Shown piece by piece: positions 16,880 through 24,931 of a stretch of DNA of 64,000 nucleotides (position 1 is the stretch's first letter; each line of letters begins with the position of its first letter). Under the pieces are notes generated by a model, which made no database searches, had not been told where the DNA came from, and saw only the letters and a list, made by a program, of their open reading frames with translations. A program made the translations under genes and the position numbers. The stretch comes from Ornithomonoglobus_A sp045612845 (lineage in GTDB: Bacteria; Bacillota; Clostridia; UBA1381), in assembly GCA_045612845.1 (NCBI GenBank), contig JAZKZV010000017.1, positions 355,687-419,686 of the forward strand, read 5' to 3'.

Positions 16880-18058
16880 ATGAAAAACTATCAAACCACT
16901 CTACGTTGCTGTTTTGTAGGCTACATAATCCAGGCAATAGTTGTTAACTTTTTACCGCTTTTGTTTGTTACCATCGAAAATGAATACAACATACCCCTTT
17001 CAAAGATTACTATTTTAATTACAGTAAACTTTGTTGTACAACTTCTTACCGATGTATTATCTGCACCTTTTATAAACAAATACGGTTACAAAATACCAAT
17101 TATTCTCTCGCATCTTCTTCCCGCTGTCGGCTTTGTTCTTCTTGCCGTACTTCCACAGATTATGAACCCATTTGCAGGTTTTTTAATTCCGGTAATACTT
17201 TATGCCATAGGCGGCGGCTTGCTTGAGGTGCTTGTGAGTCCACTAACCGAGGCATGTCCCACACCTAATAAAGAAAAGTCAATGAGTCTTTTACATTCAT
17301 TCTATTGTTGGGGACAGATGGGTGTTATTTTGGTATCAACACTCTTCTTTACAATTTTTGGTGTTAATAACTGGCGTATTCTTTCAATTTTGTTTGCACT
17401 TGTTCCTGTTATAAACATCATTGTGTTTATGAACTCTCCTATTATCGGCTTAATAAAAGAGGAAAAAAATCCCCTCTCGTTAAAACAACTGCTCTGTAAC
17501 AAAACATTTTTGTTGCTTTTACTACTTATGATTTGTGCAGGAGCAAGCGAGCTTAGTGTTGCACAGTGGGCATCTGCATTTGCAGAAAGCGGTCTTGGTC
17601 TTTCAAAAACTCTGGGAGATATTGCAGGCCCTGCCATATTTGCTATGCTTATGGGTATATCAAGAGTATTTTACGGAAAATACGGAGAAAAGATACAGCT
17701 TATGCGCTTTATAATTTTTAGTGTTGCGCTTTGTATATTCTCATATCTTTTAATTTCGCTCTCACCATCGCCGCTCGTGAGCCTCATGGGTTGTGCGCTG
17801 TGCGGCTTCTCGGTGGGAATGTTGTGGCCGGGTACCATAAGCACCGCCGCCGCCTCAATAAAAAACGGTGGAGCATTTATGTTTGGACTTCTCGCTCTTG
17901 GCGGGGATATCGGTTGCTCACTCGGCCCTACCTTTACAGGACTTATAGCAGACTTTTACCATTCTGACTTAAAAATCGGTATTCTTGCCGCCATTATTTT
18001 CCCTGTAATTATGCTTTTAACGCTTGTTTTTCATACAAAACACGCAAAAAAGAACTGA
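16880..18058 (+). CDS. MFS transporter (sugar/fucose permease-like)
   Basis: 392 aa with about twelve predicted membrane helices and a central loop (IIGLIKEEKNPLSLKQLL). It belongs to the major facilitator superfamily; the start NYQTTLRCCFVGYIIQAIVVNFLPLLF and the GGDIGCSLGPTFTGLIADF segment near the end resemble the FucP/YfkF-like branch that exports or imports sugars and drugs. Substrate cannot be told. GAAAGGAA lies 8 nt before ATG 16880. Monocistronic: repeat copy 1 is upstream and the tig promoter follows after 100 bp. Confidence 0.85.
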   Translation: MKNYQTTLRCCFVGYIIQAIVVNFLPLLFVTIENEYNIPLSKITILITVNFVVQLLTDVLSAPFINKYGYKIPIILSHLLPAVGFVLLAVLPQIMNPFAGFLIPVILYAIGGGLLEVLVSPLTEACPTPNKEKSMSLLHSFYCWGQMGVILVSTLFFTIFGVNNWRILSILFALVPVINIIVFMNSPIIGLIKEEKNPLSLKQLLCNKTFLLLLLLMICAGASELSVAQWASAFAESGLGLSKTLGDIAGPAIFAMLMGISRVFYGKYGEKIQLMRFIIFSVALCIFSYLLISLSPSPLVSLMGCALCGFSVGMLWPGTISTAAASIKNGGAFMFGLLALGGDIGCSLGPTFTGLIADFYHSDLKIGILAAIIFPVIMLLTLVFHTKHAKKN

Positions 18059-18157
18059 TACTTTAGTGATAAATACACAATAAAATCTTAAAAAGCAAAC
18101 AATAATAATAAAAACCACACAAAGAATTAAAATTAAGAAAATTTTAACAAAAAATCA

Positions 18158-18186
18158 TTGAAATTCTTATGAATTCGTGGTATAAT
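18158..18186 (+). promoter_or_regulatory. SigA-type promoter of tig
   Basis: TTGAAA (18158-18163), exact 17-bp spacer, TATAAT (18181-18186), 60 bp before the trigger factor start. Confidence 0.85.
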
Positions 18187-18246
18187 AACAGATGTATGTT
18201 TAATATAGGTGCATTGGCACTTAACAGATGAAGGAGGATAAACATA

Positions 18247-19689
18247 ATGGCAGTAAAAAGCGAACAAATCGAAAAAAATCTTGTAAAACTTACTTTTGAA
18301 GTAACAGCAGAGGATTTTGCAAAGGCTATTGACAATGTTTATAAGAGAAATGCAAAGAAATTCAACATACCCGGTTTCAGAAAGGGTAAGGCACCAAAAG
18401 CGCTTATCGAAAAGTACTACACAGAGGCAGTTTTCTATGATGACGCTATAAATGATGTTCTTCCTGCTGCATATGAAGCAGCTGTTAAAGAATCAGGTGT
18501 TGACGTTGTTGCAAGACCCGAGGTTGATGTTGAAGAAATCAAAAAAGGTGAAAACGTTGTATTCACTGCACTTGTTACAACAAAGCCAGAGGTAAAGCTT
18601 GGCGAATATAAGGGTATAGAAGTACCTAAATTTGACTATAATGTAACAGACGAAGATGTTGAAAAGGACATTGAAAATGCAAGACAAAGAAATGCAAGAG
18701 TTACAACTCTTGACGAGGGCACAGTAGAAAACGGTTCTATAGCTGTTATAGACTTCGACGGAAGTGTTGACGGTGTTGCATTTGATGGTGGCAAGGGCGA
18801 AAACTATGACCTTGAAATCGGCTCAGGTACATTTATCCCGGGCTTTGAGGAACAGCTTGTAGGCGCAAAGGTGGGCGACCTTGTTGACGTTAATGTTACA
18901 TTCCCTAAAGAATACCACGCAGCTGACCTTGCTGGCAAGGACGCTTTGTTTAAGGTTGTTATAAAAGAACTCAAGGTAAGAGAGCTTCCTGAAGTTGATG
19001 ACGATTTCGCATCAGAGGTAAGTGAATTCGAAACTCTTGAGGACTGGAAGAAGGACATAAGAGCTAAGCTTGAAGAAAGCGCACAAAACAGAGCTAAAAT
19101 GGATACAGAAAACGCTGTTATCGAAAAGGTATGCGAAAATGCAACAGTAGAAATTCCTGCTGCAATGCTTGAGGATAACGTAGAAAGAGAGTATCAGGAA
19201 TTCGGTCAGAGACTAATGTATCAGGGCATGAACATTGATATGTATATGCAATATACAGGCATGACTGCAGAAACTCTTAAAGAGCAATTAAAGCCACAGG
19301 CAGAGAAGAAGCTTTTAGGCTCACTTGTTCTTGAGGCTATACAAAAGGCAGAGGGCATTGAGGCAACTCCTGAGCTTGTCGAAATGGAACTTGTTGATAT
19401 GTCAAAGAAGTACAATATGGAGCTTGATAAGCTTAAGGAGCTTATGGGCGAGGCTGAGATGGAAAATCTTAAGAATGACCTTGCAATCCAGCAGACAATC
19501 ACAATGCTTGTTAACAACGCAGTTGTAGCAAAGAAGAAGAGCACAACAAAGTCAACTGCAACAAAATCAACTGCTGCTAAGTCAACAACTGCTAAAAAGA
19601 CAACTACAACAAAGAAAACAACAACAGCTAAAAAGACAACTACAACAAAAACAGCAAAGACTGCAAAAGCAGAAGAAGCTGACAAATAA
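18247..19689 (+). CDS. tig: Trigger factor with Lys/Thr-rich tail
   Basis: 480 aa ribosome-bound chaperone and prolyl isomerase. Order: ribosome-binding domain (1-115) with the signature FNIPGFRKGKAPK, FKBP-type domain (about 150-245, GSIAVIDFDGSVDGVAFDGG), helical chaperone arms to about 427. The last 53 residues (19531-19686) are a low-complexity tail made almost only of Lys, Thr, Ser and Ala (KSTTKST, AKKTTTTKKTTT repeats), which normal trigger factors of about 430 aa lack. The DNA there is a degenerate ACA/AAA-type repeat. GGAGG precedes the ATG; clpP and clpX follow, the conserved order. Confidence 0.95.
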   Translation: MAVKSEQIEKNLVKLTFEVTAEDFAKAIDNVYKRNAKKFNIPGFRKGKAPKALIEKYYTEAVFYDDAINDVLPAAYEAAVKESGVDVVARPEVDVEEIKKGENVVFTALVTTKPEVKLGEYKGIEVPKFDYNVTDEDVEKDIENARQRNARVTTLDEGTVENGSIAVIDFDGSVDGVAFDGGKGENYDLEIGSGTFIPGFEEQLVGAKVGDLVDVNVTFPKEYHAADLAGKDALFKVVIKELKVRELPEVDDDFASEVSEFETLEDWKKDIRAKLEESAQNRAKMDTENAVIEKVCENATVEIPAAMLEDNVEREYQEFGQRLMYQGMNIDMYMQYTGMTAETLKEQLKPQAEKKLLGSLVLEAIQKAEGIEATPELVEMELVDMSKKYNMELDKLKELMGEAEMENLKNDLAIQQTITMLVNNAVVAKKKSTTKSTATKSTAAKSTTAKKTTTTKKTTTAKKTTTTKTAKTAKAEEADK

Positions 19690-19738
19690 AAAAGTCTTGC
19701 AGTCATTGGTGTAATTTACTCAGAAAGGAATGATATTT

Positions 19739-20344
19739 ATGGCAACTATTCCTATAGTAATAGACCAGACAAGTCGTGGCGAACGCTCATACGACATATA
19801 CTCAAGATTATTAGAGGACAGAATTATTTTCCTCGCAGACCCGGTTACTGACGCAACTGCAAGCCTTGTTGTTGCACAAATGCTTTTCTTAGAAGCAAAG
19901 GACCCGGACAAGGATATACAACTTTATATAGACTCACCCGGCGGCTCAATAACTGCCGGAATGGCTATATTCGATACAATGAATTATATTAAGTGCGATG
20001 TATCTACCATATGTATAGGTATGGCAGCAAGTATGGGTGCATTCCTGCTTGCAGCCGGCACAAAAGGCAAGCGTGTTGCTCTTCCCAACAGTGAAGTTAT
20101 GATACACCAACCGCTTATATCAGGCGGAGGCTTAAGCGGTCAGACAACAGATATAAAAATCTATTCTGACCACATGGTAAGAACAAAGGAGAAAATGAAC
20201 AAAATCCTTGCCGAGCGTTGCGGACAAACATACGAAAAAGTTTGCCAGGATACTGAAAGAGATAACTTTATGAGCGCCGAAGAAGCAAAGGCGTACGGTC
20301 TTATAGATGAAGTTATCGAAAGAAGAGAACAGCAACAAAAGTAA
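19739..20344 (+). CDS. clpP: ATP-dependent Clp protease proteolytic subunit
   Basis: 201 aa. Serine protease of the ClpXP/ClpCP degradation chambers. The catalytic serine is in GMAASMGAFLL and the histidine in MIHQPLISGG; the aspartate follows in the ERDNFMSAEEA region. Alternative ATG 19730 sits directly on the ribosome site (AAAGGA, 19724-19729), so 19739 with 9-10 nt spacing was chosen, giving MATIPIVIDQTSRGERSYDIYSRLL, the standard family start. It lies between tig and clpX. Confidence 0.96.
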   Translation: MATIPIVIDQTSRGERSYDIYSRLLEDRIIFLADPVTDATASLVVAQMLFLEAKDPDKDIQLYIDSPGGSITAGMAIFDTMNYIKCDVSTICIGMAASMGAFLLAAGTKGKRVALPNSEVMIHQPLISGGGLSGQTTDIKIYSDHMVRTKEKMNKILAERCGQTYEKVCQDTERDNFMSAEEAKAYGLIDEVIERREQQQK

Positions 20345-20363
20345 ACCTTACCATAACGATAAC

Positions 20364-20411
20364 CATAACCATTCCCAAACATGTGTGTTACATCGGCAGG
20401 GAATGGTTATG
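20364..20411 (+). promoter_or_regulatory. Long hairpin between clpP and clpX
   Basis: Perfect 13-bp stem CATAACCATTCCC (20364-20376) with GGGAATGGTTATG (20399-20411) around a 22-nt loop that itself contains ATGT/ACAT. No T-run follows, so it is not an ordinary terminator; it could be a processing or mRNA-stabilising site. A second small hairpin CCGTCT/AGACGG (20441-20455) comes just before the clpX ribosome site, and a weak promoter (TTGGAA 20422, TATAAG 20446) may overlap it. Confidence 0.55.
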
Positions 20412-20469
20412 TGTGCATTTATTGGAATTTTTATTATATACCGTCTATAAGACGGGATTGGAGTGCTAA

Positions 20470-21741
20470 ATGTCAGAAAACAACTTACTAAAATGTTCGT
20501 TTTGCGGCAAACGCGAAAACGAGGTCAAAAAGCTTTTATCGGGTCCCGGAGTGTATATATGCGACGAATGTATAAGCACCTGTAACAAAATCCTTTCAGA
20601 CGATTTTGATTTCGATTTTGAGGAAAAAACACAGTTCGACCACGACTTTGAACTTCCAAAGCCAAAAGAGATAAAAGAGTTTTTAGACGAATATGTCATC
20701 GGTCAGGAAAAGACAAAGAAAATCCTCTCCGTTGCAGTTTATAACCACTACAAAAGAATAGGCTACTCAGAGGATTCAAATGATGTTGAACTTCAAAAGA
20801 GTAATATACTTATGGTAGGCCCTACAGGCAGCGGTAAGACATTTATTGTACAAAACCTTGCGCGTATGCTTAATGTTCCTTTTGCTATTGCTGACGCAAC
20901 ATCTCTTACCGAGGCAGGCTATGTCGGCGAGGACGTCGAAAACATACTCTTAAAACTTATTCAGGCTGCAGATTATGATATAGACGAGGCAGAACGCGGA
21001 ATAATATATATAGACGAAATCGATAAAATTGCAAAAAAATCAGAAAATCCGTCAATCACAAGAGATGTCAGCGGTGAGGGTGTACAACAGGCACTTTTAA
21101 AAATGATTGAAGGTACTGTTGCATCTGTTCCGCCTCAGGGCGGAAGAAAACACCCGCAACAGGAGTGTATTCCTATAGACACCACAAATATACTGTTCAT
21201 ATGCGGCGGTGCCTTTGACGGAATAGAAAAAATTGTAGGCGACAGAATAGGTAAAAAAGGTCTCGGCTTCGGCGCTGTTGTAGAAAGCAAGCACGAGAAA
21301 AATCTCTCAGAAGTATTTTCACATATAACCCCTCAGGATTTAATAAAATTCGGTCTTATTCCCGAGCTTGTTGGAAGACTCCCGATTTTCTCAAGCCTTG
21401 ACCAGTTAGATAAAGCCACACTTATAAAAATACTTACAGAGCCAAAAAATGCTCTTATAAAGCAATATAAACTGCTTTTTGAAATGGATAATGTTGAGCT
21501 TGAGTTTGAGGATAATGCCATCGAGGCAATAGCCGACAAGGCAATAGGACGCGACACAGGCGCAAGAGGCTTAAGAGCTATTATAGAAGAAGCAATGTCT
21601 GATATAATGTTCGAAACACCATCAGACGATACTATACAAAAAATAACAGTTACAAAAGAGTGTATTACGGACAAAAAACCTCCGAAAATAACAAAAAAAG
21701 AAGTCCTCACAGACGAAACGGAGAATACTTTGCCCGCATAA
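20470..21741 (+). CDS. clpX: Clp protease ATP-binding unfoldase ClpX
   Basis: 423 aa AAA+ unfoldase partner of ClpP. N-terminal zinc-binding domain with CSFCGK and YICDECISTC cysteine pairs (residues 9-38), Walker A GPTGSGKT, Walker B IIYIDEIDKI, and the pore loop GYVGEDV. The sensor-2 region GARGLRAIIEEAM is near the end. The IGF-type loop contacting ClpP appears as IGKKGLGFGA, with GLGF in place of the usual IGF-containing sequence seen in many species. Start ATG 20470 follows GGAG by about 7 nt. lysA follows after 25 bp. Confidence 0.96.
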   Translation: MSENNLLKCSFCGKRENEVKKLLSGPGVYICDECISTCNKILSDDFDFDFEEKTQFDHDFELPKPKEIKEFLDEYVIGQEKTKKILSVAVYNHYKRIGYSEDSNDVELQKSNILMVGPTGSGKTFIVQNLARMLNVPFAIADATSLTEAGYVGEDVENILLKLIQAADYDIDEAERGIIYIDEIDKIAKKSENPSITRDVSGEGVQQALLKMIEGTVASVPPQGGRKHPQQECIPIDTTNILFICGGAFDGIEKIVGDRIGKKGLGFGAVVESKHEKNLSEVFSHITPQDLIKFGLIPELVGRLPIFSSLDQLDKATLIKILTEPKNALIKQYKLLFEMDNVELEFEDNAIEAIADKAIGRDTGARGLRAIIEEAMSDIMFETPSDDTIQKITVTKECITDKKPPKITKKEVLTDETENTLPA

Positions 21742-21766
21742 AACAAAAATAAAGGAGAGTACAAAG

Positions 21767-23065
21767 ATGTTTGTATCAAAGAATTTATCAGTAAACGAAG
21801 AAAACCATCTTGTAATAGGAAAAAACGATACAACAGAGCTTGCAAAGGAATATGGCACACCGCTATATGTAATTGACGAAGATTTACTTCGTGAAAATTG
21901 CAGAATTTATAAAAATGCTCTGGAAAAATATTACAATTCAAATGGTTTGATTCTTTATGCAAGCAAAGCTTTTTGTACCAAATACGTCTACAAGGTTATA
22001 AAAGAGGAAGGACTTGGAATTGACGTTGTATCAGGCGGTGAGTTATACACTGCATTAAAGTCAGATTTTGACACGGATAAGATATATTTTCATGGCAACA
22101 ATAAAACTGTCGACGAGCTTAATATGGCAGTTAAAAACCGTATAGGCTGTGTTGTTGTCGACAATATATATGAGCTGGAAAAACTAAATGAGATTGCAAA
22201 AAGCTTTGGAATTATTCAAAACATAATGTTCAGGATAAAGCCCGGAGTTGATGCACATACTCATAGCTTTATCCAGACAGGTCAGATAGATTCCAAGTTT
22301 GGTGTTGCTCTCGAAAACGGTGAAGCCTTCGAAATTTGTAAGGTTGCAAGCAAAATGTCTAATGTTAAGGTAGTTGGTGTGCATTGTCACATAGGTTCGC
22401 AGATATTTGATATAGAGCCATTTTGCGAGGCAGCTTCGGTAATGATGAATTTCATTGGCGATTTAAAGGATTTACTCGGATTAGAAATTGAACAGTTAAA
22501 CCTCGGTGGCGGATTTGGTATTATGTATACCCAAAGCGATGACCCCGTTCCATATGATGAATATATAAAGCATGTGAGCGAGGTTGTTAAAAATACTGCA
22601 AAAAAAAGAAACTTAAAACTTCCATTTATTGTTATGGAACCGGGACGTTCTATAATTGCTCCTGCCGGTATAACGTTGTACACAGTGGGTTGTGTTAAGG
22701 ATATAAAAGATGTAAGAAAATACGTTTCGGTAGATGGCGGTATGGCTGATAATCCAAGATATATTATGTATGAATCTGAGTACGAGGCAGTTGTTGCAAA
22801 CAATGCAAACGCTCCTAAAATCGAAAAGGTAACCATTGCGGGAAAATGTTGTGAAAGCGGCGATATACTAATTAAAGATATACCCATGCCGCAGATAAAC
22901 GTAGGTGATACACTTGCAGTTTTAGCAACAGGTGCATATAATTTTTCTATGTCATCAAATTATAACAGAATTCCCAGACCTGCAGTAGTTGCAGTTTCAG
23001 ATGGTAAGTCAAAGGTAGTTGTTAAAAGAGAAACATACGAGGATATAATATCAAACGACCTATAA
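21767..23065 (+). CDS. lysA: Diaminopimelate decarboxylase
   Basis: 432 aa PLP enzyme (alanine racemase-like fold III) that makes L-lysine from meso-diaminopimelate. The PLP lysine is in LYASKAFCTKY, HCHIGSQIFD and LNLGGGFGI are conserved barrel motifs, MEPGRSIIAPAG binds the phosphate, and the C-terminal catalytic cysteine is in GKCCESGDIL. AAAGGAGAG is well placed before ATG 21767. Closely follows clpX, so it may share its transcript; a strong terminator ends it at 23084-23126. Confidence 0.95.
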   Translation: MFVSKNLSVNEENHLVIGKNDTTELAKEYGTPLYVIDEDLLRENCRIYKNALEKYYNSNGLILYASKAFCTKYVYKVIKEEGLGIDVVSGGELYTALKSDFDTDKIYFHGNNKTVDELNMAVKNRIGCVVVDNIYELEKLNEIAKSFGIIQNIMFRIKPGVDAHTHSFIQTGQIDSKFGVALENGEAFEICKVASKMSNVKVVGVHCHIGSQIFDIEPFCEAASVMMNFIGDLKDLLGLEIEQLNLGGGFGIMYTQSDDPVPYDEYIKHVSEVVKNTAKKRNLKLPFIVMEPGRSIIAPAGITLYTVGCVKDIKDVRKYVSVDGGMADNPRYIMYESEYEAVVANNANAPKIEKVTIAGKCCESGDILIKDIPMPQINVGDTLAVLATGAYNFSMSSNYNRIPRPAVVAVSDGKSKVVVKRETYEDIISNDL

Positions 23066-23083
23066 TGGATGTTTTCATCCGAC

Positions 23084-23126
23084 AGAGATGTTTAGAAAGA
23101 AATTCTTTTTAGACATCTCTTTTTTA
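23084..23126 (+). terminator. Rho-independent terminator of lysA
   Basis: Stem AGAGATGT (23084-23091) with ACATCTCT (23113-23120), inner AGAA/TTCT pairing, followed by TTTTT. Confidence 0.88.
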
Positions 23127-23146
23127 TATCCCCTTTCTTTTTTCTA

Positions 23147-23175
23147 TTGACAAAAATTTGCTATGGGGATATAAT
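23147..23175 (+). promoter_or_regulatory. Consensus SigA promoter of the deacetylase gene
   Basis: TTGACA (23147-23152), 17-bp spacer, TATAAT (23170-23175): a full consensus match, 33 bp before the start codon. Confidence 0.88.
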
Positions 23176-23207
23176 ATACCTAAATTAAAACGCAGGAGGA
23201 ATGTGTT

Positions 23208-24065
23208 ATGCGATACAATTTTCTAAGATTTCCAAAGGGCATGGCAAAGGCAGTTACACTAAGCTATGATGACGGATTTAAGCAGGATATAAAACTATCA
23301 CAAATACTATCAAAATACAATATAAAATGCACTTTTAATTTAAACAGCGAGAACTTTCGAGGCGAGCAATGTATTACTAAGGAAGATATTGAAAAATACA
23401 TAATATCAGAAGGTCATGAAGTTGCAATACACGGAAGCTTCCACAGAGCACCGGCAAGAATCCGTGCAATTGAGGGAATACGCGATATTTTAGACTGCAG
23501 GCTTGAGCTTGAAAGAAATTATAACCAAATCATACGCGGTATGGCATATCCCGATACGGGGAATACTGAGTTTATAGAAAAAACATCATACGAAACCGTA
23601 AAAAATTATCTTTCTTCTCTTGATATCGCATACGCACGTACTATAAATGGTGATAATAATTCGTTTGCACTTCCGCATGATTGGTATCAGTGGATGCCGA
23701 CCGCACATCACAACAACCCCAAGGTTATGGAATTTGTAGATGAATTTTTATCACTTTCACCCAACAAAAGCACATATGTCCCTATACGACATCCGCGTCT
23801 TTTCTTCCTGTGGGGGCACAGCTATGAGTTTGATAACCGCAATAACTGGGATTTAATCGAAGAAATCTGTAAAAAGTTCTCAGAGCAATCTGAAGATATC
23901 TGGTTTGCAACAAACATCGAAATTTATGACTATATCAAAGCATATAACTCGCTTATCTACAGTGCAGACTCAAAAATTATACATAACCCCACACTTATTG
24001 ATGTATGGCTCGATATTGATGGTACCACATATTGTATACCGTCGGGAGATACTCTCAGACTGTAA
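23208..24065 (+). CDS. Polysaccharide deacetylase-family (NodB-like) protein
   Basis: 285 aa with no signal peptide. The NodB fold starts early: AVTLSYDDGFKQD carries the catalytic Asp-Asp pair and HEVAIHGSFH the metal-binding histidines. Relatives remove acetyl groups from sugars or act on other C-N bonds. Lack of export signal separates it from peptidoglycan deacetylases and from the exported stalk-domain deacetylase at 49908-51341; a cytoplasmic small-molecule or sugar substrate is possible. The last 40 residues (DVWLDIDGTTYCIPSGDTLRL end) form a small extra beta segment. Strong promoter at 23147; single-gene unit. Confidence 0.82.
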   Translation: MRYNFLRFPKGMAKAVTLSYDDGFKQDIKLSQILSKYNIKCTFNLNSENFRGEQCITKEDIEKYIISEGHEVAIHGSFHRAPARIRAIEGIRDILDCRLELERNYNQIIRGMAYPDTGNTEFIEKTSYETVKNYLSSLDIAYARTINGDNNSFALPHDWYQWMPTAHHNNPKVMEFVDEFLSLSPNKSTYVPIRHPRLFFLWGHSYEFDNRNNWDLIEEICKKFSEQSEDIWFATNIEIYDYIKAYNSLIYSADSKIIHNPTLIDVWLDIDGTTYCIPSGDTLRL

Positions 24066-24095
24066 TAAAATTGTAAAAATTTTTACAAAAAACTA

Positions 24096-24124
24096 TTGCA
24101 AAAAGAAAAAATATATGGTATACT
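24096..24124 (+). promoter_or_regulatory. SigA-type promoter of rpmE
   Basis: TTGCAA (24096-24101), 17-bp spacer, TATACT (24119-24124). Just upstream (24070-24087) lies a perfect TTGTAAAAATTTTTACAA palindrome, either a weak terminator or a protein site. Confidence 0.7.
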
Positions 24125-24171
24125 GTTAAATGGTGTTTAATGCACTTAATTTTTAAAAGGAGGAATTGGTA

Positions 24172-24384
24172 GTGAAAGAAGGAATCCATCCTGAGTATAA
24201 GCAAACTACCATTACTTGTGCTTGCGGCGAGGTTATTGCAACAGGCTCAACCAAAGAAGACATTCAGGTTGAAATCTGCTCAAAATGCCATCCGTTCTTC
24301 ACAGGTAAGCAAAAGCTTGTAGATACAGGCGGTAGAGTTGAAAAGTTCAACAAGCGTTTCAACAGAACAACAAAGCAGAACTAA
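24172..24384 (+). CDS. rpmE: 50S ribosomal protein L31
   Basis: 70 aa. Zinc-binding form of L31: cysteines at CACGEV and ICSKCHPF make the four-cysteine site. The GTG at 24172 is the start, 8 nt after AAGGAGG (24157-24163), giving the family's KEGIHPEY beginning; the earlier in-frame TTG (24166) is too near the ribosome site. The zinc form is normally used when zinc is plentiful. Ordinary FTGKQKLVDTGGRVEKFNKRF ending. Confidence 0.95.
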   Translation: MKEGIHPEYKQTTITCACGEVIATGSTKEDIQVEICSKCHPFFTGKQKLVDTGGRVEKFNKRFNRTTKQN

Positions 24385-24419
24385 TTATATTTTCTGCGCA
24401 AATTTTTTCAAGAATTATA

Positions 24420-24500
24420 AGTTGAACCTATGTCTTAGAAACTCGAATCACCAACGGTTTCCCGGCATCAGGGGATGATTTATCATAGGAGGTGAATTAG
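24420..24500 (+). promoter_or_regulatory. Candidate S15-type autoregulatory leader of rpsO
   Basis: The 117-bp gap before rpsO carries CCTATG (about 24427-24432), which can pair with CATAGG overlapping the rpsO ribosome site, and a CATC-AGGG-GATG hairpin between them. Many bacteria let S15 bind its own leader to block translation, with different structures in different phyla. This is inference from pairing only; I did not match a known S15 leader class. Confidence 0.4.
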
Positions 24501-24501
24501 C

Positions 24502-24768
24502 ATGACAAAGGAAAGAAAGCAACAGCTTATAGCTGAATTTGCAACTCACGAAGGAGATACAGGCTCACCTGAGGTTCAAATCGCTCTTTTAACAGAGAGA
24601 ATTAACCATCTTAACAATGAGCACCTTAACTTCCACAAGAAGGACCACCACTCAAGAAGAGGTCTTTTGATGATGGTTGGTAAGAGAAAGGGTCTTCTTG
24701 GATACCTTAAAGAGCAAGACGTTGAAAGATACAGAGCTCTTGTTGCTAAACTTGGACTTAGAAAGTAA
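24502..24768 (+). CDS. rpsO: 30S ribosomal protein S15
   Basis: 88 aa, typical size. The sequence TKERKQQLIAEFATHEGDTGSPEVQIALLTERI and LNFHKKDHHSRRGLL is the S15 signature; S15 binds 16S rRNA early in 30S assembly. Ribosome site AGGAGGTGA is near-perfect. Followed by a long hairpin and pnp, the order found in most bacteria. Confidence 0.97.
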   Translation: MTKERKQQLIAEFATHEGDTGSPEVQIALLTERINHLNNEHLNFHKKDHHSRRGLLMMVGKRKGLLGYLKEQDVERYRALVAKLGLRK

Positions 24769-24782
24769 TTATAGCTATATAA

Positions 24783-24813
24783 GAATAGGCAAACGTGTCG
24801 CGTTTGCCTATTC
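24783..24813 (+). promoter_or_regulatory. Long hairpin between rpsO and pnp
   Basis: Perfect 13-bp stem GAATAGGCAAACG (24783-24795) with CGTTTGCCTATTC (24801-24813), five-base loop, no T-run after it. In E. coli the rpsO-pnp spacer also holds a terminator and the processed hairpin through which PNPase controls itself; a similar processing site is possible here. A TGTAAAAATTTTTTTACA palindrome follows at 24855-24872. Confidence 0.6.
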
Positions 24814-24931
24814 ATATATATTATGGCGGAGATTGTGTTGGCACATAAACAGAGTGTAAAAATTTTTTTACATTGTGTTTATCTGCTAAACATAAATCTC
24901 CCAGGAACAAAAAAGAAAAGGAGAATAAATT

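Noticed and set aside
19221..19706. 161-codon minus-strand frame of valine, phenylalanine and alanine repeats
   Set aside because: Antisense image of the Lys/Thr-rich tail and C-terminal arm of trigger factor.
21742..21766. Lysine riboswitch for lysA
   Set aside because: Only 25 bp separate clpX and lysA; no room for an L box.
21333..21962. 209-codon minus-strand frame over clpX and lysA
   Set aside because: Antisense to two well-supported genes, no ribosome site or family resemblance.
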